A DNA stretch of 10,994 bases from Catenibacterium sp. co_0103 (GTDB lineage Bacteria > Bacillota_I > Bacilli_A > Erysipelotrichales > Coprobacillaceae): positions 1 through 10,994 of the forward strand of contig NZ_RCYB01000068.1 of the NCBI RefSeq assembly GCF_004168205.1, written 5' to 3'. Positions 1-6,129 of this stretch are shown piece by piece (within the stretch, counting starts at the first letter, position 1; the number at the start of each line of letters is the position of its first letter). The position numbers and the translations under genes were made by a program. Under the pieces are notes generated by a model. The model had not been told where the DNA came from. It was given only the letters and a program-made list of their open reading frames with translations, and did not search any database.

Positions 1-77
1 CCCGTACGTACGGTGCAACGGGAGGCACAGAAATAATAATTAATCTCAGTATTGATATTATTTCCTGTCTACCCTAT
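1..77 (+). mobile_element. 3' end of a group II intron (domain V 3' strand and complete domain VI)
   Basis: Bases 1-16 match the 3' strand of group II domain V: a stem strand CCCGTA, the two-base bulge CG, then TACGGTGC. Bases 20-74 fold as domain VI. G20-G22 pair with C72-C74, A23-G24 with C69-T70, ACAG 27-30 with CTGT 65-68, AAATAATA 31-38 with TATTATTT 56-63, and 40-44 with 51-55. A71 is left bulged on the 3' side, six bases before the proposed 3' splice site, as expected for the lariat branch point. The intron would end in TAT at 75-77, matching the usual 3'-terminal AY; the exact end is uncertain by a base or so. Domains I-IV and any intron-encoded reverse transcriptase lie upstream of the window, so completeness, class and activity cannot be judged. 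The first 30 bases are much more GC-rich than the rest of the window, as expected for a structured RNA. Confidence 0.85.
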
Positions 78-83
78 TATAAT
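52..83 (+). promoter_or_regulatory. Possible hybrid promoter at the intron/exon junction
   Basis: TTGATA at 52-57 lies in the domain VI loop of the intron. It is followed after 17 bases by TATTAT (75-80), or after 20 bases by the better TATAAT (78-83), which begins at the first exon base. A -35 inside the intron with a -10 at or after its end would be a junction promoter. Alternatively TATAAT is the original -10, whose native -35 now lies beyond the intron. Read-through from upstream followed by splicing is also possible. Confidence 0.4.
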
Positions 84-106
84 ACATATCTCAAGGAGGT
101 GATAGT

Positions 107-1549
107 ATGGCACATGTTCCCACATATCTTGCAATAGATATCAAATCATTTTATGCATCTGTAGAATGTCTAGAAAGAGGACTCGATCCACTAGACACCA
201 ATCTTGTTGTTGCAGATGCCTCACGTACAGAAAAAACAATATGCCTTGCCGTCTCTCCAAGTTTAAAAGCCTATGGTCTTCCTGGACGTGCAAGATTATT
301 TGAAGTCATTTCTAAACTAAAAGAACTCAATCATCAAAGAGAACCACTTGAGGGAAGTTCTTTTCTTGCATCAAATCTTAATAAGAATAAACATAAAGCT
401 ATAGATTATATTATCGCAAAACCGCGTATGTCCCTCTATCTTGAATATTCGACACGTATTTACTCAATCTACTTAAAGTATTTCTCTCCTGATGATATTC
501 ATGTCTATTCTATTGATGAAGTCTTTATTGATGCCACGCATTATTTAGATACTTATGAGTTAGATGCTTTTCATCTTGTTCAAAATATTATTTATGATAT
601 ATATAAAGAGGTAGGTATTACTGTGACTGCAGGGATAGGAACTAATCTCTATCTTGCAAAAGTCGCGATGGATATAGTTGCCAAACATAAAGAACCAGAT
701 GAAAAAGGAGCACGCATTGCTTATTTAAATACTTATGCCTATAGAAAGCTTTTATGGTCTCATACGCCTTTGAATGACTTCTGGAGAGTAGGTAAGGGTA
801 TTTCTACTAAACTGAATAATATCGGTTTATATACAATGGGAGATATCGCAAGATGCTCATTAGAAGATGAAGAAAAACTATACAATCTATTTGGAGTCAA
901 TGCAGAACTGCTTATTGATCATGCCTGGGGCTGGGAACCTTGTACCATGGCAGCCATTAAAGCCTATAAAGCACCTTCTAAAAGTATTGGAACAGGGCAG
1001 GTATTATCATGTGCTTATGATTATAAGAAAACTGAAATTATTTTAAAAGAAATGATAGAATCCTTAAGCATGGATCTCTTTGAAAAACATCTGGTGACTA
1101 ATAAGCTTGTCCTTACAATTGGCTATGATATTGAGAATATGAAGGATTATCGTGGAGAAATCATGGAAGATCGTTATGGAAGAAAGCTTCCAAAGCATCT
1201 CCATGGAACAATTAATCTAGATAGATATACATCTTCTTATAAGCTCATGTGCGATGCCTTATTACGTTTCTATCACTTACATATTAATCATGCACTTACA
1301 ATAAGAAGAATTCAGCTCAATGCAACACAGGTAAGAAGTGATGATGATATTCCTGTAACTTATAAACAGCTTTCTTTATTTGATGAAGAAAAGATAGAAG
1401 TGGATTTATCTAAAGAAAAGAAATTGCAGAGTGTCACACTTGATATTAAGAAGAAATATGGTAAGAATGCCTTACTTAAAGGCACTGATCTTCAGGAAGG
1501 GGCCACAACTAGAGAAAGAAATAAGATGATAGGAGGGCATAATGCATGA
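107..1549 (+). CDS. Y-family DNA polymerase (UmuC/UvrX-like translesion polymerase)
   Basis: A 480-residue error-prone polymerase expected to copy past damaged bases. The catalytic motifs are intact. D11 lies in DIKSFYASVE, with Y16 at the steric-gate position, and D137-E138 lie in YSIDEVFID. The little-finger/thumb signature VTAGIGTNLYLAK starts near residue 173, followed by helix-hairpin-helix-like sequence (FWRVGKGISTKL) and the subfamily signature LLIDHAWGWEP. QLSLF at residues 421-425 is a textbook beta-clamp binding motif. The protein is longer than DinB (about 350 residues) and nearer the UvrX/YqjW group common on Bacillota plasmids and prophages. The start is set by AAGGAGGT at 93-100, six bases before the ATG. 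The stop overlaps the next start (ATGA), implying translational coupling to the YolD-like gene. No LexA/DinR box (GAAC-N4-GTTC) is visible in the 106 bases upstream, but the intron has separated the gene from its original upstream DNA. Confidence 0.93.
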   Translation: MAHVPTYLAIDIKSFYASVECLERGLDPLDTNLVVADASRTEKTICLAVSPSLKAYGLPGRARLFEVISKLKELNHQREPLEGSSFLASNLNKNKHKAIDYIIAKPRMSLYLEYSTRIYSIYLKYFSPDDIHVYSIDEVFIDATHYLDTYELDAFHLVQNIIYDIYKEVGITVTAGIGTNLYLAKVAMDIVAKHKEPDEKGARIAYLNTYAYRKLLWSHTPLNDFWRVGKGISTKLNNIGLYTMGDIARCSLEDEEKLYNLFGVNAELLIDHAWGWEPCTMAAIKAYKAPSKSIGTGQVLSCAYDYKKTEIILKEMIESLSMDLFEKHLVTNKLVLTIGYDIENMKDYRGEIMEDRYGRKLPKHLHGTINLDRYTSSYKLMCDALLRFYHLHINHALTIRRIQLNATQVRSDDDIPVTYKQLSLFDEEKIEVDLSKEKKLQSVTLDIKKKYGKNALLKGTDLQEGATTRERNKMIGGHNA

Positions 1550-1950
1550 ATTATGACGATATAATCAATATGAAACATCCTACTTCTATAAATCATCCAA
1601 GAATGTCCATGAATAATAGAGCGGCTCAGTTTGCACCCTTTGCAGCTCTTAAGACACATGTAGATAAAATAAGTGAAGCAGGAAGACTTACTACTCAAAA
1701 AAGTATATTAGATGAAGATCAAAGACAAGTATTAAATAGAGTACTTAACAATCTACTTATTAATAAAAAAGAACATCTTTCTATCATGATAGATTATTTT
1801 GTGGAAGACGAGTATAAAGAGGGTGGGTCTTATGCAACAGTAAGAGGTCAGTTTAAAGATATTGATGAAATCAATAAAAGAGTGATACTACTAGATAAAA
1901 CAACCATTCTCATCGATGATATTTATCATATAAGTATACTAAAGGATTAA
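1546..1950 (+). CDS. YolD-like protein, partner of the Y-family polymerase
   Basis: A 134-residue protein of the YolD-like family. The diagnostic N-terminal stretch is present: HPRMSMNNRAAQFAPFAAL at residues 18-36, followed by a predicted helical middle and a beta-rich C-terminal half (YATVRGQFKDID, then VILLDKTTILIDDI). YolD-like genes are habitually paired with UmuC-like polymerases in Bacillota, and the family has been proposed to act as the missing UmuD-type accessory; its biochemistry is poorly known. Here the pair overlaps by 4 bases. AGGAGGG at 1531-1537, eight bases before the ATG, gives the gene its own ribosome binding site. No UmuD-like protease motif is visible in it. Confidence 0.88.
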   Translation: MNYDDIINMKHPTSINHPRMSMNNRAAQFAPFAALKTHVDKISEAGRLTTQKSILDEDQRQVLNRVLNNLLINKKEHLSIMIDYFVEDEYKEGGSYATVRGQFKDIDEINKRVILLDKTTILIDDIYHISILKD

Positions 1951-1973
1951 GACTGATTCATTTGGGTCTTTTT
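1949..1973 (+). terminator. Weak intrinsic terminator after the YolD-like gene
   Basis: AAGAC (1949-1953) can pair with GTCTT (1966-1970), with a possible extra T-G wobble, followed by a T run at 1969-1973. The stem is short and the loop long. It overlaps the YolD-like stop codon and lies just before the htpG control region. Confidence 0.4.
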
Positions 1974-1979
1974 AATTGT

Positions 1980-2006
1980 TTAGCACTCAAATATTGACAA
2001 TGCTAA
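1980..2006 (+). promoter_or_regulatory. CIRCE-like HrcA operator 1 (over the htpG -35)
   Basis: TTAGCACTC at 1980-1988 is a perfect left CIRCE half-site. Nine bases later CAATGCTAA at 1998-2006 matches the right half-site GAGTGCTAA at 7 of 9 positions. The half-site length and 9-base spacer are those of the HrcA operator of heat-shock genes. It covers the -35 hexamer at 1994-1999, so a bound HrcA dimer would block RNA polymerase. Confidence 0.75.
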
Positions 2007-2022
2007 TAAAGGTGTGTATACT
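1994..2022 (+). promoter_or_regulatory. Sigma-A-type promoter of htpG
   Basis: A perfect -35 TTGACA (1994-1999), a 17-base spacer, and the -10 TATACT (2017-2022). Transcription should start near 2029, inside the second CIRCE-like element. The near-consensus promoter with operators on both sides suggests a strong, actively repressed unit. Confidence 0.85.
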
Positions 2023-2026
2023 GTCT

Positions 2027-2053
2027 TTAGCATTTAAAATACTAGAGTGCTAA
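2027..2053 (+). promoter_or_regulatory. CIRCE-like HrcA operator 2 (at the htpG start point)
   Basis: GAGTGCTAA at 2045-2053 is a perfect right CIRCE half-site. TTAGCATTT at 2027-2035 is a 7-of-9 left half-site, again with a 9-base spacer. The element covers the expected transcription start and runs into the ribosome binding site (AAAGGAG, 2052-2058). As RNA it would form a hairpin directly before that site. Its centre lies 47 bases from that of operator 1, about four and a half helical turns. Confidence 0.75.
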
Positions 2054-2067
2054 AGGAGCGTAAAAAA

Positions 2068-3963
2068 ATGTCAGATAAGAAAGAATTTAAAGCAGAGTCT
2101 AAAAGACTCCTCGATTTAATGATTAATTCTATTTATACTCATAAGGAAATCTTCTTAAGAGAATTGATTTCGAATGCCAGTGATGCAAGTGATAAGCTTT
2201 ATTATAAAGCATTACAAGAAAATATTTCTGGTTTCTCAAGAGAGGATATGGCTATCAACTTAATTGCTGATAAGGAAAACAGAACCCTTACAATTGCAGA
2301 TGAAGGGATTGGTATGAATAAAGAAGAACTAGAAGAACATTTAGGTACTATCGCAAATTCTGGCTCTTTTGAATTCAAGAATGCCTTAGAAAAAGGTGTC
2401 AGTGATGTAGATATCATTGGTCAGTTCGGTGTAGGTTTCTATAGTGCCTTCATGGTGGCTGATGAAGTAGATGTTTATTCTAAGAAATATGGAGAAGATA
2501 AGGGTTACTTATGGAAGAGTGATACAAGTGATGGTTATACTGTTGAAGAAGCTGAAAAAGCAACACATGGTACAACTATTGTACTTCATTTAAAGAAAGA
2601 TACTGAGGAAGAAGATTACAGCAAATATCTTGATCAGTATGAAATCGAAAGACTTGTTAAGAAATATTCAGACTATGTTCATTACCCAATCAAGATGGAT
2701 GTCACTACTTCTAGAAAGAAAGAAGACAGCGATGAATATGAAGATGTTGTAGAAAACAAGACTTTAAACTCACAGGTTCCTTTATGGAAACGTCAGAAGA
2801 AAGATATTACTAAAGAGGAATATGATGAATTCTATAAGGCTAAATTTAATGATTTTGAAGCCCCTCAAAGAGTGATGCATAATACTGTAGAAGGTGCTGT
2901 CTCTTATACTTCACTATTATTTATTCCTTCTAAAACACCTATGAATTACTATTCACAGGACTATAAGAAAGGCTTACAGCTTTATTCACGTGGTGTCTTT
3001 ATCATGGATCATGCTGAAGATTTAGTGCCAGAACACTTCAGATTTGTGAAAGGTTTAGTTGATTCACAGGATTTAAACTTAAACATCTCTCGTGAAATGT
3101 TACAGCATGACAGAAAGATGAAAGTCATGGCTAATAAGATTGAAAAACGTATCCAGACTGAACTTGAAAATATGTTGAAGGATGATCGTGATGAATATGT
3201 TACATTCTTTAAAAACTTTGGTATGCAGTTGAAGTTTGGTATTTATAACAGCTATGGTATGTTGAAGGATAAGCTTCAGGACCTACTTATGTTCTATTCT
3301 TCTGATAAGAAAGAACTTATAACATTAAAGGAATATGTTGAAGCTATGCCTGAAGATCAGAAGGAAATCTATTTTGCTTCTGGTGAAACAGTAGAAAAAT
3401 GTGATTTATTACCACAGGTAGAATCTGTTAAATCTAAAGGCTATGATGTTTTATATATGACTGATAATGTAGATGAATTCTGCTTACAGATGATGAGAGA
3501 TTATGATTCTAAGACATTCAAGAATGTCACTCAGGGTGATTTAGACTTAGAAACAGAAGATGAAAAGAAAGAACTTGAACAGAAGACTGAAGACAATAAG
3601 CCATTACTTGAAATCGTTAAGAAGGCTTTAGGTGATAAGGTACAGGATGTTAAGTTATCTCATCGTTTAAAATCTCATCCAGTATGTCTTGCCAGTGGTG
3701 ATGGTGTATCATTTGAAATGGAAAAGGTACTAAACCAGATGCCAGATGCACAGGGTGTGAAAGCAGGAAGAATTCTTGAAATTAACCCAGATCATGATTT
3801 ATTTAAATCATTACAGTCTGTATATGAAAAAGAACCTGTAAAGATTGATGAATATGCGTCTATCCTATTTGATCAGGCACTATTAATTGCTGGATTCTCA
3901 ATTGATGATCCTGTAGAATTCTCTAATAAGATCACAAAGCTTATGATTGAGGCTTCTAAATAA
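2068..3963 (+). CDS. htpG: Chaperone protein HtpG (bacterial Hsp90)
   Basis: A 631-residue cytosolic Hsp90-family ATP-dependent chaperone of normal full length (E. coli 624). The N-terminal GHKL ATPase fold is intact: E32 and N36 in ELISNASDASDKL, D78 in DEGIGMNKEEL, then GTIANSGS, the lid glycines in IGQFGVGFYSAF, and THGTTI. The middle domain carries the Hsp90 signatures SREMLQHDRKMKVM and LYSRGVFIMD, and a C-terminal dimerisation domain follows. I chose the ATG at 2068 because AAAGGAG (2052-2058) is nine bases upstream. An in-frame GTG at 2047 lies within the CIRCE arm, has no ribosome binding site, and would add seven non-conserved residues. Regulation appears to be by HrcA through two CIRCE-like sites. 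This differs from Bacillus subtilis, where htpG is not CIRCE-controlled. Confidence 0.97.
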   Translation: MSDKKEFKAESKRLLDLMINSIYTHKEIFLRELISNASDASDKLYYKALQENISGFSREDMAINLIADKENRTLTIADEGIGMNKEELEEHLGTIANSGSFEFKNALEKGVSDVDIIGQFGVGFYSAFMVADEVDVYSKKYGEDKGYLWKSDTSDGYTVEEAEKATHGTTIVLHLKKDTEEEDYSKYLDQYEIERLVKKYSDYVHYPIKMDVTTSRKKEDSDEYEDVVENKTLNSQVPLWKRQKKDITKEEYDEFYKAKFNDFEAPQRVMHNTVEGAVSYTSLLFIPSKTPMNYYSQDYKKGLQLYSRGVFIMDHAEDLVPEHFRFVKGLVDSQDLNLNISREMLQHDRKMKVMANKIEKRIQTELENMLKDDRDEYVTFFKNFGMQLKFGIYNSYGMLKDKLQDLLMFYSSDKKELITLKEYVEAMPEDQKEIYFASGETVEKCDLLPQVESVKSKGYDVLYMTDNVDEFCLQMMRDYDSKTFKNVTQGDLDLETEDEKKELEQKTEDNKPLLEIVKKALGDKVQDVKLSHRLKSHPVCLASGDGVSFEMEKVLNQMPDAQGVKAGRILEINPDHDLFKSLQSVYEKEPVKIDEYASILFDQALLIAGFSIDDPVEFSNKITKLMIEASK

Positions 3964-3973
3964 CAATTCAATT

Positions 3974-3982
3974 TGATATAAT
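3974..3982 (+). promoter_or_regulatory. Extended -10 promoter candidate before the small membrane protein gene
   Basis: TGATATAAT is a perfect extended -10 (TGn plus TATAAT at 3977-3982) starting 10 bases after the htpG stop. The -35 region (TTCTAA at 3954-3959, 17-base spacing) is poor, as extended -10 promoters allow. No terminator separates htpG from this site, so the small gene may be read from both promoters. Confidence 0.45.
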
Positions 3983-4005
3983 GAGAGCAGAAAAGAGGGA
4001 TTTTT

Positions 4006-4248
4006 ATGAAATTATTCTTATCTGCTCTTTGTTTATGTGCGAGCGGATTGTTAATATATTTTTCTTATAAATTGATTTATGCTTATACAATGATTGATCA
4101 GTTCCACGATGCATCATTAAAATGGATTGAAGCATTAAAAGAGAAGGATGAAGACTTAGAAAACATCCAGGCTATCTTATCTCAATATGAAAAACCAATT
4201 GATTTTATGTATAAAGTTTTTCATAAAATACATTCATTTCTGAAATAA
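4006..4248 (+). CDS. Small single-span membrane protein of unknown function
   Basis: An 80-residue protein I do not recognise. Residues 3-27 form one hydrophobic segment rich in Leu, Ala, Tyr and Cys, long enough to cross the membrane. The remainder (about residues 32-80) is charged and probably helical (DASLKWIEALKEKDEDLENI). No proper lipobox is present: the Cys residues at 9 and 11 are not preceded by a small residue at -1 and -3. The start is supported by GAGGGA (3995-4000), five bases before the ATG, and by the extended -10 further upstream. It follows htpG by 42 bases and precedes a separate T-box operon, so it may belong to the heat-shock unit. It has no arginine, but at this length that means little. 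Confidence 0.7.
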   Translation: MKLFLSALCLCASGLLIYFSYKLIYAYTMIDQFHDASLKWIEALKEKDEDLENIQAILSQYEKPIDFMYKVFHKIHSFLK

Positions 4249-4331
4249 ATCATTTAAAGTTTGCGATTAACATAAATATATATAGAAAATGTTGTTTTTA
4301 TATAAAATTATGAAAAATATCATTTTTATTG

Positions 4332-4359
4332 TTGACAATTAAAATCGTCTGACTATAAT
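4332..4359 (+). promoter_or_regulatory. Promoter of the T-box operon
   Basis: Perfect TTGACA at 4332-4337 and TATAAT at 4354-4359 with a 16-base spacer place the start near 4366. The preceding stretch 4249-4331 is very AT-rich, and I see no gene or convincing terminator in it. Confidence 0.85.
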
Positions 4360-4365
4360 AAGACA

Positions 4366-4597
4366 CATACATAAGAAAACTCAATGACAAAGAGAGTAGT
4401 TTAACTAGAAATCTAAGCGAGCTGGCGTAGGTGAGAGGTCAGTATGGAAAGTTAGATGAACCGCACTTTTGAGAGGATAATCTGAATACATAGGATTATC
4501 GGTATTCCGCCTTAAGGATAAGAGAGGATTTAGGAATAAATCAAGAAGAGTGGTACCGCGTTAATTGACGTCTCTTGCGAAAGCAAGAGGCGTTTTT
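4366..4597 (+). promoter_or_regulatory. T-box riboswitch leader, probable arginine specifier (CGC)
   Basis: The 14-base T-box core AGAGTGGTACCGCG is at 4547-4560. Stem I is closed by CTCAA (4380-4384) with TTGAG (4469-4473); above it ATCTAA (4411-4416) pairs with TTAGAT (4452-4457) and CTGGC (4422-4426) with GTCAG (4438-4442). The specifier region reads GAAC-CGC-A. Aligned on the usual GAAN-codon-purine pattern (as remembered for glyQS, GAAA-GGC-A), the codon is CGC at 4462-4464, arginine. The acceptor-reading TGGT calls for a tRNA with A73, which is compatible with tRNA-Arg and not with tRNA-His. GATAATC (4476-4482) pairs with GATTATC (4494-4500) as stem III. In the antiterminator, AAGAG (4546-4550) pairs with CTCTT (4572-4576), which is otherwise the 5' arm of the terminator. 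Uncharged tRNA should therefore turn the operon on. Confidence 0.93.
4569..4597 (+). terminator. T-box-controlled intrinsic terminator
   Basis: CGTCTCTTGC (4569-4578), the loop GAAA, and GCAAGAGGCG (4583-4592) form a 10-bp stem with one G-U pair, followed by TTTTT (4593-4597). Its 5' arm is shared with the antiterminator, giving the on/off switch. Confidence 0.92.
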
Positions 4598-4631
4598 GTT
4601 TTCTTAAAATAAAAAAAGGAAGGGCATATTT

Positions 4632-5375
4632 ATGAAAAAATTATTAAGCGTAGTATTAGTTATGTTACTTGCTGTTGGAATGACTGGTTGTGGATCATCA
4701 TCTAACGGTAAAACTGAATTATTAATTGGGGTATCTCCAGACTATCCACCATATGAATCTTACAACAACAAGAAAGAAATGGTTGGATTCGATATTGATA
4801 TGACTAAGGAATTAGTTAAAATCATGAACAAGAATGGTGGTAACTATTCTTATAAGTTTAAAGCTTTAAGCTTTGATGCTATTTCATCTTCAATCACTTC
4901 AGATCAGGTTGATTTAGGTATTTCTGGTTTCACTTATCATAAAGATTGGAAAAACATTCTTTGGTCTCATGCATATAACACTTCTGAACAGATTGCTTTA
5001 GTAAAAGGTGATTCTACTTTCTCCAAAGCTTCTGATCTTGAAGGTAAAAAGATTGGTGCTCAGTTAGGTGCTACTGGTGTAGATGCTGCAAAAGATATTA
5101 AAGGTGCTCAAGTTACTACAGTAAAAGATGCTAAGATCTTAGTAGAAACTTTAAAATCAGGTGGATTAGATGCTGTTGTTCTTGATGGTGCTGTTGCTGA
5201 AAACTATGCTAAGAATGCTGGTTTAAAGATGATTGATGAACCATTAATCAAAGAAGAAAACATGATCATCACTAAAAAGGGTAACGACAAGTTAATGAAA
5301 GACGTTAACAAAGCAGTCGATGAATTTGTTAAATCTGATAAATACAACGAATTAAAAACTAAATGGGGTTGCTAA
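4632..5375 (+). CDS. Amino-acid ABC transporter substrate-binding lipoprotein, free of arginine
   Basis: A 247-residue family-3 periplasmic-type binding protein, anchored outside the membrane as a lipoprotein. The signal peptide has KK at 2-3, a hydrophobic core at 4-15, and a lipobox ending MTGC with the lipidated Cys at 20. Family marks include VSPDYPPYE near residue 34, GFDIDM near 53, DLGISGF and LDAVVLDGAVAENY. D185 falls at the conserved Asp that binds the ligand amino group. The Arg that binds the ligand carboxylate (the ER..FS region) is replaced: KDW places Trp106 there. The protein has no Arg at all, whereas the permease has 8 and the ATPase 7. AAGGAAGGG at 4616-4624 sets the start. 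As first gene after the probable Arg T-box, its ligand is inferred to be arginine or a related basic compound. Ligand identity is not shown by sequence alone. Confidence 0.93.
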   Translation: MKKLLSVVLVMLLAVGMTGCGSSSNGKTELLIGVSPDYPPYESYNNKKEMVGFDIDMTKELVKIMNKNGGNYSYKFKALSFDAISSSITSDQVDLGISGFTYHKDWKNILWSHAYNTSEQIALVKGDSTFSKASDLEGKKIGAQLGATGVDAAKDIKGAQVTTVKDAKILVETLKSGGLDAVVLDGAVAENYAKNAGLKMIDEPLIKEENMIITKKGNDKLMKDVNKAVDEFVKSDKYNELKTKWGC

Positions 5376-5389
5376 TTTATTAATCACAT

Positions 5390-5424
5390 AAGTGCAGATA
5401 TGTTCTGTCTGCACTTAATTTTTT
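5390..5424 (+). terminator. Intercistronic hairpin with T-run (likely partial terminator)
   Basis: AAGTGCAGA (5390-5398) pairs perfectly with TCTGCACTT (5408-5416) around a 9-base loop. Two A residues and six T residues follow at 5417-5424. It lies in the 70-base gap between the binding-protein and permease genes. No new promoter is evident after it, so it probably acts as a leaky terminator or 3'-end stabiliser that gives more binding protein than membrane components. Confidence 0.75.
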
Positions 5425-5445
5425 ATTATTAAGGAGTCAATGCGA

Positions 5446-6129
5446 ATGAAAACAATTATGGATATTCTTACGCCGTCTAATATTCAATTCATGATTTTCA
5501 CTGGTGCAAAGTACTCTCTATTACTTGCAATAGGGGCTTTATTCTTCGGTGTTATTCTTGGAATTATTGGTGCGGCTTTAAAACTTTCAAAACATTTTGT
5601 ATTAAGAGCAATTGGAAATATTTATGTAGAAATCTTCCGTGGCACACCAATGCTATTACAGATCATGTTCTTATACTTGGCAGTACCTACTGTTGTTCAG
5701 TCTATTACAGGACAAAGATTTCAGGCTGATCCATATGTATGTGGCTTAATTGCTATGAGCTTAAATAGTGGTGCTTATCAGGTAGAATTAATTAGATCTG
5801 GTATTTTAGGTGTTGATAAAGGTCAATGGGAAGCATGCGAAACAATTGGTTTAAACTATGTTCAGACTATGCGTTATGTTATTTTACCACAGGCATTTAA
5901 ACGTATCATTCCACCTCTCATTAGTGAATTTATTACATTAATTAAAGACTCATCACTTATTTTCACAATTGGTGCAGTAGAACTACTTGCCACTGCAAGT
6001 GTTATTGGTGCCAATACATTTAACTATCTTGTACCTTTAACTGCAACAGGTGCTATTTATTTAGTAATGACACTTTGTATTTCAGCCATCGCAAGATATG
6101 TAGAAGGGAGATTAGCTGTCAGTGACTAA
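5446..6129 (+). CDS. Amino-acid ABC transporter permease
   Basis: A 227-residue polar-amino-acid permease of the HisM/GlnP type. The N-terminal membrane helix is near residues 14-36, followed by the conserved [11 protein letters not shown] loop. The EAA motif that docks the ATPase is near 129-149 ([20 protein letters not shown]), and there is a long C-terminal helix near 195-215. Length and motifs are typical, and it probably forms a homodimer because only one permease gene is present. Two ATGs are available. AAGGAG at 5431-5436 is nine bases from the ATG at 5446 but only three from the one at 5440, so I take 5446. The last eight bases overlap the ATPase gene. Confidence 0.95.
   Translation: MKTIMDILTPSNIQFMIFTGAKYSLLLAIGALFFGVILGIIGAALKLSKHFVLRAIGNIYVEIFRGTPMLLQIMFLYLAVPTVVQSITGQRFQADPYVCGLIAMSLNSGAYQVELIRSGILGVDKGQWEACETIGLNYVQTMRYVILPQAFKRIIPPLISEFITLIKDSSLIFTIGAVELLATASVIGANTFNYLVPLTATGAIYLVMTLCISAIARYVEGRLAVSD

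Noticed and set aside
2..13. Perfect 12-base palindrome CCGTACGTACGG as a possible operator
   Set aside because: It is explained by the domain V 3' strand of the group II intron, with the CG bulge and pairing segments in the right order.
1..36. C-terminal tail of an upstream protein (frame 1 ending in TAA at 34-36)
   Set aside because: The same bases fold as group II domains V and VI, and an 11-residue tail has no independent support.
100..125. Possible LexA/DinR box near the polymerase start (GTTC at 115-118)
   Set aside because: Only one half-site is present; the expected GAAC four bases before it is absent.
1492..1698. Reverse-strand reading across the polymerase/YolD-like junction
   Set aside because: It is antisense to two confident genes with no ribosome binding site or family features.
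1980..2053. A single split CIRCE with a 56-base spacer
   Set aside because: HrcA sites have a fixed 9-base spacer, and two partners at that exact spacing are present, so two imperfect operators explain the data better.
2047..2067. GTG start for htpG adding seven residues
   Set aside because: It lies within the CIRCE arm without a ribosome binding site, and the added residues are not part of the HtpG family; ATG 2068 has AAAGGAG at good spacing.
4464..4466. T-box specifier CAC (histidine)
   Set aside because: It is displaced from the usual GAAN-codon-purine register, and TGGT would not pair with C73 of bacterial tRNA-His.
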